Assembly (NCBI GenBank): GCA_003161195.1 | Contig: PMOV01000177.1 | Coordinates: forward strand, 1-7,458 | From: Acidobacteriota bacterium | Lineage (GTDB): Bacteria; Acidobacteriota; Terriglobia; Acidiferrales; UBA7541 | Direction: 5' to 3' | Length of the DNA: 7,458 bases | Shown here: positions 1-6,576 of the stretch, piece after piece | How positions within the stretch are numbered: position 1 is the stretch's first letter | Layout: each line of letters begins with the position of its first letter | The notes under the pieces: model-generated | Database searches by the model: none | The model's input: only the letters and a program-made list of their open reading frames with translations | What the model was told of the DNA's origin: nothing | Program-made: the position numbers and the translations under genes

Positions 1-1450
1 GCGGCTTTGGCACCGAAGTACCGGACGGAATTTGTTGCGCACTGGTGAAGGGCGATGCCGGCAACGCCAGGTACTCGGCGGCGTTCGCAAAGCAGATTTT
101 CTTGATCATAGCGCCGATGAGTTCGTCGTCATCCGGCAGCAGCCCCTTTTCGATTTCGCCGCCGACAAGGTTGCAGAGCACGCGGCGAAAATATTCGTGG
201 CGCGGGAAGGACATGAAGGAGCGGGAATCCGTGACCATGCCAACGAAGCGGGAAAGCAGGCCGCAATTTGATAGCGCATTGAGTTGCAGCTCGATGCCTT
301 CTTTCTGGTCGAGAAACCACCAGGCGCTGCCGAACTGGATTTTGCCGGCGGTGGAAGCGTCCTGGAAGCAGCCGGCGATGGTGGCGAAAAGATAGTTGTC
401 CGTGGGATTGACGTTGAAGAGGATCATTTTCGGCAAGGCGTCTTCGCGGGCCAGAGCGTCCAGATAATTTGATAAGGAAGAGGCTTGTGGATAATCGCCC
501 ATGGCGTCGAAACCGGTGTCTGGGCCAAGTTGCGCGAGCATGCGAGAATTTAAATTGCGCTGCGCGCCGAGGTGCAGCTGCTTGGTCCAACCTTTTTCGG
601 CGTCCAGACGGCCAAAGAAAATCATGAGATGGCTGTTGAGTTTTGCGGATTCGGCGGGGGTGAGGTGTGCGCCGGCGCGCAGAGTGGCGAAGATGGATTG
701 CGCTTCGTGCCGCGTGCAGGGTTCGGCATAGCAATGATTCAACCCGTGATCGGAGAGGCGGCATCCGTGACGATGAAACTCGTCGTGACGCAGGCGCAGG
801 GCGTCTGAAAAATCGGCGAGGTCGGCGATTTTCGAGTTGGTGCGCGCGGCAAGTTCGTCCGTCCATTTATTGAAAGCGCGGGGGTCGTGCGTGCGCAGGG
901 CATTGTCTGGACGGAAAGCGGGCAGAACTTGCGTGGCAAAGCCGGAACCGGCGATTTGCTCGTGATATTCGAGCGAGGCTAGCGGATCTTCGGTGGTGCA
1001 GAGCGCGGTGACACGGAATTTGCTGAGAATTCCCTGCGGAGTCAGGGCATCGCTCTGCAGGAGCTCGTTGGCACGCTGCCAGATAGCGGGAGCGGATTTT
1101 TCGTTCAGCAATTCGTGGATGTCGAAATATCTGGCGAGTTCGAGATGCGTCCAATGATAGAGGGGATTGCGCAGGGTGTAGGGAACGGTTTTCGCCCAGG
1201 CAGTGAATTTTTCGAAGGGCGCGGCATCGCCGGTGCAAAAACGCTCGGGCACGCCATTGGCGCGCATGACGCGCCATTTGTAGTGATCGCCCGCGAGACA
1301 GATTTCTGAAAGATCGCGGAAGCGCGCGTTTTGGGCGATTGTTTTAGCGGAGAGATGGCCGTGAAAATCGAGGATGGGCAGATTCGCGGCGTGCGCGTGA
1401 TAGAGACGCTGGGCGGCGGCGTTCTGTAGCAGAAAATTTTCGCTTATCAT
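1..1450 (-). CDS. uxaC: Glucuronate isomerase UxaC (3' end outside window)
   Basis: UxaC isomerises D-glucuronate to D-fructuronate (and D-galacturonate to D-tagaturonate), the first cytoplasmic step of hexuronate catabolism. It is an amidohydrolase-fold metal enzyme. Read from the ATG at 1450, the frame is open for 483 codons to the window edge. I recognise the family from the start (FLLQ...AQRLYH), the N-terminal metal motif H30-G-H32 in DFHGHL (often HCH in relatives), SDHG at 233-236, QLHLGAQRN around H293, LGPDTGFD, FGSAWWF, and TDSRSF (D408) followed by RHEYFRRVLCNL. The E. coli protein is about 470 residues and ends soon after an ICFNNA-like motif; here ICFANA is followed by at least 25 residues, so only a short tail and the stop are missing. 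The Shine-Dalgarno signal is poor (GGAAG two bases from ATG), but the start matches the family N-terminus. It is divergent from the transport/reduction operon. Confidence 0.95.
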   Translation of the reverse strand, partial: MISENFLLQNAAAQRLYHAHAANLPILDFHGHLSAKTIAQNARFRDLSEICLAGDHYKWRVMRANGVPERFCTGDAAPFEKFTAWAKTVPYTLRNPLYHWTHLELARYFDIHELLNEKSAPAIWQRANELLQSDALTPQGILSKFRVTALCTTEDPLASLEYHEQIAGSGFATQVLPAFRPDNALRTHDPRAFNKWTDELAARTNSKIADLADFSDALRLRHDEFHRHGCRLSDHGLNHCYAEPCTRHEAQSIFATLRAGAHLTPAESAKLNSHLMIFFGRLDAEKGWTKQLHLGAQRNLNSRMLAQLGPDTGFDAMGDYPQASSLSNYLDALAREDALPKMILFNVNPTDNYLFATIAGCFQDASTAGKIQFGSAWWFLDQKEGIELQLNALSNCGLLSRFVGMVTDSRSFMSFPRHEYFRRVLCNLVGGEIEKGLLPDDDELIGAMIKKICFANAAEYLALPASPFTSAQQIPSGTSVPKP

Positions 1451-1507
1451 GGCTTCCGGGTCACCGCAAAGACCGTGCGGGCGCGAGCAACACACCGCAA
1501 AAGGCGA

Positions 1508-1536
1508 CTTGAACACAGGAGGATGGCGGTTGTCAA
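1508..1536 (-). promoter_or_regulatory. Candidate sigma-70 promoter for uxaC
   Basis: On the minus strand a perfect -35 hexamer TTGACA (1536-1531) is followed after 17 bp by TTCAAG (1513-1508), a weak -10 with about three of six consensus bases. It lies about 60 bp upstream of the uxaC start, pointing the right way. The strong -35 with a poor -10 would suit an activated or regulated promoter, but this is inference from pattern alone. Confidence 0.35.
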
Positions 1537-1572
1537 AAAGAGGGATTTCGCGCAATGTTACGGACAACCCGT

Positions 1573-1603
1573 TTGAGCGGCACTTGGTGCCCATTTTTAT
1601 AGC
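1573..1603 (+). promoter_or_regulatory. Candidate promoter and operator of the SDR-LarA-MFS operon
   Basis: TTGAGC (1573-1578) can serve as a -35, with TTTTAT (1595-1600, 16-bp spacing) or TATAGC (1598-1603, 19-bp spacing) as -10. Between them is a perfect inverted repeat GGCAC-TTG-GTGCC (1579-1591), placed where a repressor would block polymerase. The AGGGA ribosome-binding sequence (1622-1626) precedes the ATG at 1631 by four bases. No regulator gene lies in the window, so the operator role is a guess. Confidence 0.35.
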
Positions 1604-1630
1604 GTAGTTCACACAAAACGAAGGGACGAG

Positions 1631-2470
1631 ATGGCTGAGTATTTCGACAATTTGCAAAGCGCGTTTGATTTCAAAGGTCGCACGATCGTTATGACCGGCG
1701 GCACCGGAGTGCTGGGCAGCGCGATCGCCTGCGCTTTGGCCGATTGCGGCGCGCAACTCGCCATCATTCACTTGAATCCCCAGCGTGGCGCAGAGCTTCT
1801 GCAGCGTATCGGCGGGCGCTCGGAAAACGTGGCGCTGTTTCGCGCCGACGTTTTGCAACGCGCCAGCCTGCAGCAGGCCGCCGGCGATATCCTGCAGCGC
1901 TTTGGCAAGATCGACGGCCTGATCAACGCCGTTGGCGGAAACCAGCCGCGCGCCACCACCAGCGCCGATCTGAAGTTCTTCGATCTGCCTTTCGACGCGT
2001 TGCGAGAAGTGTTTGACGTAAATCTTCTCGGCACCATGCTCGGCTGTCAGGTTTTTGGCCGCACCATGGCGGAGAGCGGCCGCGGCGTCATCCTCAACGT
2101 CTCGTCCATGAACGCCTTCCGCCCGCTCACGCGCGTCGCGGCGTACTCCGCGGCCAAGGCCGGCGTCAACAACTTCACGCAATGGCTCGCGGTACATATG
2201 GCGCAGGAATATTCGCCGAATATTCGCGTGAACGCCATCGCGCCGGGATTCTTCTTGACGGAACAAAATCGCTTTTTGCTCTTGGACCGCGAGACCGGCG
2301 CATCGACGCCGCGCGGTGACGCCATTCTGGCGCACACGCCCATGGGACGCTATGGCAAGCCGGAAGAGCTCGTCGGCGCGGCGCTATGGCTGCTTTCGCC
2401 GGCGTCCGCGTTTGTGACCGGCGCCATTGTGCCCATCGACGGCGGGTTTTCCGCGTTCAGTGGTGTCTAG
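1631..2470 (+). CDS. SDR oxidoreductase, probable D-mannonate oxidoreductase (fructuronate reductase)
   Basis: This 279-residue protein is a classical short-chain dehydrogenase/reductase. Visible motifs are the nucleotide-binding glycine motif TGGTGVLG (22-29), D73 in the adenine-site region, NAVGG (99-103), N131, S159, and the catalytic Y172-x3-K176 (YSAAK), followed by IRVNAIAPG (198-206) and a C-terminal GAIVPIDGGF. Length, and the long substrate loop between APGFFLTEQNR and HTPMGR, match the SDR family that includes B. subtilis YjmF, a D-mannonate oxidoreductase that replaces the unrelated long-chain UxuB of E. coli. The expected reaction is NAD(P)H-dependent reduction of D-fructuronate to D-mannonate, using the product of the divergent uxaC. 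It is first in the rightward operon, 21 bp before the next gene. SDR assignment is firm; the substrate rests on context and general resemblance. A tagaturonate or gluconate-type keto-acid reductase is the main alternative. Confidence 0.88.
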   Translation: MAEYFDNLQSAFDFKGRTIVMTGGTGVLGSAIACALADCGAQLAIIHLNPQRGAELLQRIGGRSENVALFRADVLQRASLQQAAGDILQRFGKIDGLINAVGGNQPRATTSADLKFFDLPFDALREVFDVNLLGTMLGCQVFGRTMAESGRGVILNVSSMNAFRPLTRVAAYSAAKAGVNNFTQWLAVHMAQEYSPNIRVNAIAPGFFLTEQNRFLLLDRETGASTPRGDAILAHTPMGRYGKPEELVGAALWLLSPASAFVTGAIVPIDGGFSAFSGV

Positions 2471-2491
2471 GCGTTCTCAGACGGGAAATAA

Positions 2492-3817
2492 ATGCTACTC
2501 GGAACAGGTTCGACCGAACGCAACCTCAGCTTGGAACAACTGGCTGAGCTGGTAGAACAAGCCGCGACGGCCATCCCCGTCGCGGGAAAACGAATCCTCA
2601 TCATCATCCCGGACGGCACGCGCACGATGCCGATGCCCGCCATGTTCGCGTTGTTCGAGAAAATTTTTCGCCCGCAAGCCAAAGCCGTCGATTATCTGGT
2701 AGCTCTCGGAACGCACCCGCTCATGACCGACGCGCAGTTGAGCAAACTCGTCGGAGTGCCCGTCGCCGATGGCCATGCTGGCGCTGCGCATATCTTCAAT
2801 CACCATTGGGAGAATTCTGAAACCTTCGTCCGCGTCGGCACGATCCCCGCGGCGGAAATCATCGAACTCACCGCCGGCCGCCTCGCTCAAGACGTTGCCG
2901 TCGGCTTAAATAAACTGATCCTCGACTACGACCACGTCGTGATCTGCGGCCCGGTTTTTCCGCATGAAGTCGTAGGTTTCTCCGGCGGCAACAAATATTT
3001 CTTCCCCGGAATCGCCAGCCCGGAAATTATCAATTTCACGCACTGGCTCGGCGCGCTGATCACCAACTACGAGGTCATCGGAGCCGGCTACACGCCTGTC
3101 CGTGCCGTGATTGATCGTGCCGCGACCATGGTTCCGCGGCCGAATTCGTGTTTTGCCCTGGTCGTGACCCAGGAGGGCGTCGCCGGCATGTACTTCGGCA
3201 CGCCGCAAGAAGCCTGGGCCGCGGCCTCCGGGCTGTCCGCGAAAAAGCACATCGTTTACGTCGAGCAGCCTTTTCAGCGCGTCCTCTCCGTCATGCCGGC
3301 GATGTATCGCGATCTCTGGACCGCCGGAAAGGGCATGTACAAAATCGAGCCCGCCGTCGTGGACGGCGGCGAGGTCATCATCTACAGCCCCGCCCTAAGC
3401 GAGGTCAGCTATACCCACGGCAAGCTCATCGAAGAGATCGGCTATCACTGTCGCGATTATTTCGTGCAGCAGTGGGCTCGATTCCAGCATTATCCCGGAG
3501 GAATCCTCGCCCATTCCACGCACGTAAAAGGTCTTGGCACCTACGACGCCGCGACCGGCATCGAAACGCCGCGCATTCGCGTTACGCTCGCCACCAAAAT
3601 ACCGGAAGAACATTGCCGACGTATCAATCTCGGCTATCGCGATCCCGCCACCATCGACGTTGCCGCGTGGCGCAATCGCGAAGACGCCGGCGTCCTCGTC
3701 GTTCCTCGCGCGGGTGAAATGCTCTTCCGCCTGAAAACACAATCCGCCGGCTCCACGTCTCAGTCGCCTGGCCAGACGTTCCAGCCATCCGCCCACCAAC
3801 CGGAGCCCTACAAGTGA
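2492..3817 (+). CDS. LarA-superfamily nickel-dependent 2-hydroxyacid racemase/epimerase homologue
   Basis: A 441-residue protein of the lactate racemase (LarA, DUF2088) superfamily. LarA enzymes use a nickel-pincer nucleotide (NPN) cofactor bound covalently to a lysine and racemise 2-hydroxyacids by hydride transfer at C2. The key residues are visible: D41-x2-R44 (DGTR), H75 (GTHPLMT), H158 in PHEVVGFSGG, cofactor lysine K168 in SGGNK, and H184. H158-K168-H184 spacing (10 and 16) equals that of L. plantarum LarA H174-K184-H200; K280 is a tentative counterpart of LarA K298. The N-terminus is about 30 residues shorter than LarA, and the last ~24 residues are a low-complexity Ser/Gln/Pro tail. 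The start is supported only by a weak GGGAAA upstream. The neighbours suggest a sugar-acid substrate, most simply D-mannonate to D-gluconate epimerisation at C2; this is inferred. Some LarA homologues are reported to act on gluconate. Confidence 0.9.
   Translation: MLLGTGSTERNLSLEQLAELVEQAATAIPVAGKRILIIIPDGTRTMPMPAMFALFEKIFRPQAKAVDYLVALGTHPLMTDAQLSKLVGVPVADGHAGAAHIFNHHWENSETFVRVGTIPAAEIIELTAGRLAQDVAVGLNKLILDYDHVVICGPVFPHEVVGFSGGNKYFFPGIASPEIINFTHWLGALITNYEVIGAGYTPVRAVIDRAATMVPRPNSCFALVVTQEGVAGMYFGTPQEAWAAASGLSAKKHIVYVEQPFQRVLSVMPAMYRDLWTAGKGMYKIEPAVVDGGEVIIYSPALSEVSYTHGKLIEEIGYHCRDYFVQQWARFQHYPGGILAHSTHVKGLGTYDAATGIETPRIRVTLATKIPEEHCRRINLGYRDPATIDVAAWRNREDAGVLVVPRAGEMLFRLKTQSAGSTSQSPGQTFQPSAHQPEPYK
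3802..3817 (+). promoter_or_regulatory. Ribosome-binding site and stop/start overlap that fixes the MFS start
   Basis: GGAG (3802-3805) lies eight bases before GTG at 3814, and that GTG overlaps the LarA-homologue stop in the sequence GTGA. This is a classic translational-coupling arrangement. The in-frame ATG at 3859 has no comparable ribosome-binding sequence, so the GTG is preferred although it adds 15 polar residues before the first membrane helix. Confidence 0.6.
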
Positions 3818-5139
3818 CGCCGCAAACGTCTGCGGCCTCGGTGAGCGACTCGCCACAAATGAAAATCGGCGCCACCTCGCGGCGCGGCAATTTCCGCTGG
3901 ATTATCTGCTCCTTACTCTTTCTCGCCACCGTGATCGCCTACATGGACCGCGGCGTCATCGGCTACCTCGAAAAATTTCTCGAAACCGTCATCGGCTGGA
4001 ACAGCATTCAATACGGATACATCACCGCCGCATTTCAGGCGGCTTACGGCATCGGCCTGCTCTGTGCCGGGCGCCTCACGGATTACCTCGGCACGCGCAG
4101 GGGTTTCGCCGTCGCCATTTCCGTCTGGAGTATTGCGGCGATGCTCCCGGGCGCGGCCTACTCCGCTTTAACCTTCGGCATCGCCATGTTCATTCTCGGT
4201 CTCGGCGAGGCCGCCAACTTCCCCGCCTGCATCAAAACCGTCGCCGAGTGGTTCCCCAGAAAAGAGCGCGCGCTGGCCACAGGGATTTTCAACTCCGGCG
4301 CGAACGTCGGCAACATCGTGGTCCCTATGGTGGTGCCGTTTCTCACCCTCACACTCGGCTGGCGCGGCGCGTTTGTCGGCACTGGAGCTCTCGGCCTCCT
4401 CTGGCTGGCCTTTTGGTTGGTACTTTACGCCAAGCCGCACGAACATCCCCGCGTCTCCCCCCACGAATTGGCGCTCATCCAAGCCGATGCGCCGGCGCAC
4501 ACCGTGCCCGAGCACACCACGAACGTCCCGTGGCTAAAACTCCTACCACAAAGGCAGACTTGGGCCTTTGCCCTCGGCAAATTTCTCACCGACGCGATTT
4601 GGTGGTTCTACATTTTCTGGCTGCCGCGTTATCTGCAAGGAACCTTCCATCTGAATCTGCGCCAGAGCCAGAAACCCGTCATCGTGGTTTACGCGCTATC
4701 GATTGTCGGAAGTGTCGGCGGCGGCTGGATTTCCTCCGCCTTGTTGCGCCGTGGCAATAGCGCGAACGTTGCGCGCAAGACGGCCCTGTTGATCTGCGCC
4801 CTGGCGGTTGTGCCGGTCGTGTACGCGCCCCACGCGCACGCTCTCTGGCTGGTCGTGGGATTGGTGGGTCTAGCCGCCGCCGCGCATCAAGGCTGGTCCG
4901 CCAATCTCTTCACCCTGCCCTCCGACATGTTTCCCAAAGCCGCGGTAGCCTCGGTCGTAGGCATCGGCGGCATGATGGGCGCCCTGGGCAGCTTCCTGCT
5001 TCAGATCGCCACCGGTCACATCGTGGGCCGCACCGGCAGTTACGCGCCGCTTTTTCTCCTCGCTGGTTTCGCTTATCTGTTCGCCTTAGCCGTCATCCAC
5101 CTCCTCGCCCCCAAACTCGCCCCCGCAAGCATCTCCTAG
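3814..5139 (+). CDS. MFS transporter, ExuT-like hexuronate permease (ACS family)
   Basis: A 441-residue polytopic membrane protein of the major facilitator superfamily. About 12 hydrophobic helices are seen, in two blocks of six separated by a polar central loop (roughly residues 208-240). Features of the anion:cation symporter branch, to which E. coli ExuT belongs, include the DR in helix 1 (YMDRGV, D45-R46), motif A between helices 2 and 3 (GRLTDYLGTRRG, 86-97), and GLGEAANFPACIKTVAEWFPRKERALATGIFNSG-like sequence around helices 4-5. These transporters move hexuronates or other sugar acids with protons across the inner membrane. Its position downstream of the fructuronate reductase and LarA homologue, overlapping the latter by four bases, supports import of glucuronate and/or galacturonate for UxaC. 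A hexonate such as mannonate or gluconate is a possible alternative substrate. The start is GTG; an ATG 45 bp downstream is the alternative. Confidence 0.9.
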   Translation: MTPQTSAASVSDSPQMKIGATSRRGNFRWIICSLLFLATVIAYMDRGVIGYLEKFLETVIGWNSIQYGYITAAFQAAYGIGLLCAGRLTDYLGTRRGFAVAISVWSIAAMLPGAAYSALTFGIAMFILGLGEAANFPACIKTVAEWFPRKERALATGIFNSGANVGNIVVPMVVPFLTLTLGWRGAFVGTGALGLLWLAFWLVLYAKPHEHPRVSPHELALIQADAPAHTVPEHTTNVPWLKLLPQRQTWAFALGKFLTDAIWWFYIFWLPRYLQGTFHLNLRQSQKPVIVVYALSIVGSVGGGWISSALLRRGNSANVARKTALLICALAVVPVVYAPHAHALWLVVGLVGLAAAAHQGWSANLFTLPSDMFPKAAVASVVGIGGMMGALGSFLLQIATGHIVGRTGSYAPLFLLAGFAYLFALAVIHLLAPKLAPASIS

Positions 5140-5223
5140 TCTTCCGTAACATTGGTGAGCGTTATCGGCAAGTGCGGCCAGGGAATACCAACAACGGACG
5201 ATGCAGGGTGGCTCACGCTTAAC

Positions 5224-5253
5224 GCGAAGAAGAACCTTCCCGGTGGTCTTCGC
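5224..5253 (+). terminator. Hairpin downstream of the MFS gene, possible transcription terminator
   Basis: GCGAAGA (5224-5230) and TCTTCGC (5247-5253) form a perfect 7-bp stem, with an inner ACC/GGT pairing around a TTCCC loop. It lies about 85 bp after the MFS stop codon. No T-run follows, so an intrinsic terminator is doubtful; it could instead be a processing or Rho-related structure. Confidence 0.25.
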
Positions 5254-5644
5254 ATCTCGCGCTGTCGTTCGCGCTTTGTTAAGGATAGCTTCCACTCTGA
5301 CGCCCTCGAACTCGATGCGACCTTCTTTCTTCTCTCTTATCGAAGGCCACCCAGAATGCTTCTGTATTATCACTTCCACGTAATGTTTATATTGGACATT
5401 TCATGACCCGCTGGCAAAACCGATCACAACGGATAGGCCACCCGCCGCAGTCTTCAGTCCGGGCTTCTCTGCAACTGTAAAGAGCACAGTGCCCGTCCAC
5501 CGGCTGTACGCCTGGATTTGGGATGGATTTTCCGACAATGTGTCCAACTTTGAACAGACAGCTTTTCGCTCCGCATGATTTCATCGGTACTCAGGCTTCA
5601 AAGGTAGAACCTCAAATACCCTGTGGGGCTGTTGGAAGCCAGAA

Positions 5645-5670
5645 CGGAAATCCTGATTTAAAAATTTCCG
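5645..5670. repeat. Perfect 7-bp inverted repeat upstream of the YfdX-family gene
   Basis: CGGAAAT (5645-5651) and ATTTCCG (5664-5670) are separated by 12 bp of AT-rich sequence. The centre lies about 107 bp upstream of the ATG at 5765, in the presumed promoter region. The arms are spaced like a dimeric regulator site, but no regulator can be named. Confidence 0.4.
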
Positions 5671-5750
5671 GTGTGACACTCGTCGAAAGTTGCCAGTTCG
5701 ATGTCTTGGGACGTGCTCGACCTCATCGCGCCGGCATAACGAAACCAAAA

Positions 5751-5756
5751 AGGAGA
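5751..5756 (+). promoter_or_regulatory. Shine-Dalgarno site that fixes the YfdX-family start
   Basis: AGGAGA is placed eight bases before ATG at 5765 and is the best ribosome-binding site in the window. It identifies that ATG as the true start rather than the TTG at 5690 in the same frame, which would put 25 polar residues ahead of the signal peptide. Confidence 0.85.
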
Positions 5757-5764
5757 ATAGGTTT

Positions 5765-6475
5765 ATGAACAAGGTTGGCATATTCACAGCTGCTCTTACA
5801 CTTACGTTTTTTGGGCTTACCGCCTGCGCTCAAGATAAGACTTCCGCGCAAACCGCCGAGGACAAGGATGCCGCCAAACTGTCCAAAGATGGATACGCGG
5901 CAATTCGCGATGTCAGTTTGGCGCGTCTCGCTATATTCAACGGTCAGCCTGTCGAGGCCAAGAAATATACCAATGAAGCCCAAATGGCGTTAGAAAGAGC
6001 TAAGAGCGATAACACGGTATACACGAAGGCAGAATCAGATCTGAAAGCCCCATCAGGAATGCCACAGCGCGGATCTGGCGCGACGGCGAGCACCTCGCCA
6101 ACGGCCTGGATTCCTGTGGACGGTTCGCTGACACTCGGTGAGGACTACGTTGCCTCACCTGAAAAGTCCGCAGGCGTTGCCAAGGCCAATGAGGAGCTCA
6201 AAAAAGGCTCTCACAAGCAGGCGATGGAGACCCTCAAACTGGCCAACATCGACATTAGTTTCGTGATGGAAGTGGCGCCCCTTGAAAAGACCACGGCCGG
6301 GATCAGGAAGGCGACAGAACTTATCGACGCCGGGAAGTATTATGAAGCCAATCAGGCCTTGAAGGGCGTCGAGGACGGTTATCGCTTCGACGTGACGGAC
6401 GCTGAGGGTGCGCCGACCAAAGCTGCAAGCAAAACCTCGAAACCGGCGGCCACTTCAGTGTCGGCAAAGAACTAG
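5765..6475 (+). CDS. YfdX-family predicted lipoprotein
   Basis: A 236-residue exported protein. Residues 1-20 are a signal peptide (basic N3-K4 region, hydrophobic core), ending in a lipobox LTAC with the acceptor cysteine at C21. The following residue is Ala, not Asp, so an outer-membrane destination is likely if the host is diderm. The mature part resembles the YfdX family: a helix-rich segment beginning KLSKDGYAAIRDVSLARLAI (about 38-57), continuing through NEAQMALERAKSD, then W115-IPVDGSLTLGEDYV, and a second helical part with repeated lysine- and alanine-rich helices. The last ~20 residues are a Lys/Ser/Thr/Ala tail. E. coli yfdX is an EvgA-activated gene of unclear biochemical function, linked to acid and stress responses. 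Codon use is less GC-rich than in the hexuronate operon. A SHOCT protein follows on the same strand. The family call is fairly firm; function is not known. Confidence 0.82.
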   Translation: MNKVGIFTAALTLTFFGLTACAQDKTSAQTAEDKDAAKLSKDGYAAIRDVSLARLAIFNGQPVEAKKYTNEAQMALERAKSDNTVYTKAESDLKAPSGMPQRGSGATASTSPTAWIPVDGSLTLGEDYVASPEKSAGVAKANEELKKGSHKQAMETLKLANIDISFVMEVAPLEKTTAGIRKATELIDAGKYYEANQALKGVEDGYRFDVTDAEGAPTKAASKTSKPAATSVSAKN

Positions 6476-6576
6476 TGGGGCTTGTGCGAGTGGCGTCTGC
6501 TTACTTTGAGCCGGCGCCCTATCGCCCCCAGCAAATAATCTGTGCGCTGGTCGAAAATAACGAGGTGCGCTGAACT

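Larger units (their letters stand above)
5140..5764. other. Gene-poor gap of about 625 bp between operons
   Basis: No reading frame here has both a plausible start with ribosome-binding site and a recognisable family. Short frames occur on both strands (for example minus 5086-5379, and a plus frame open from about 5390 to 5578 without a start codon). Some look protein-like in composition but none can be assigned. Base composition is visibly less GC-rich than in the operon to the left. The gap holds the hairpins near 5218-5283, the inverted repeat at 5645-5670, and presumably the promoter of the YfdX-family gene, for which I see no convincing -35/-10 pair. Decayed coding sequence is possible. 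Confidence 0.6.

Noticed and set aside
129..866. A 245-residue minus-strand reading frame with a normal start and stop.
   Set aside because: It is an arginine- and histidine-rich shadow in another frame of the uxaC gene; the true frame matches UxaC along its whole length.
1523..1576. A 17-codon plus-strand frame preceded by AGGAGG in the divergent intergenic region, a possible leader peptide.
   Set aside because: The Shine-Dalgarno sequence touches the ATG with no spacer, it lies upstream of the likely operon promoter, and no attenuator hairpin follows.
3148..3717. A 189-residue plus-strand frame inside the LarA-homologue gene.
   Set aside because: Very arginine-rich, no family resemblance; a shadow of the GC-rich coding sequence, whose main frame carries all the LarA motifs.
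5690..5764. Upstream extension of the YfdX-family protein from a TTG start.
   Set aside because: It would bury the signal peptide and lipobox behind 25 polar residues; AGGAGA at 5751 points to ATG 5765.
5140..5764. Insertion sequence or transposase remnant in the gap.
   Set aside because: No terminal inverted repeats, target-site duplication or recognisable transposase motif seen in any frame.
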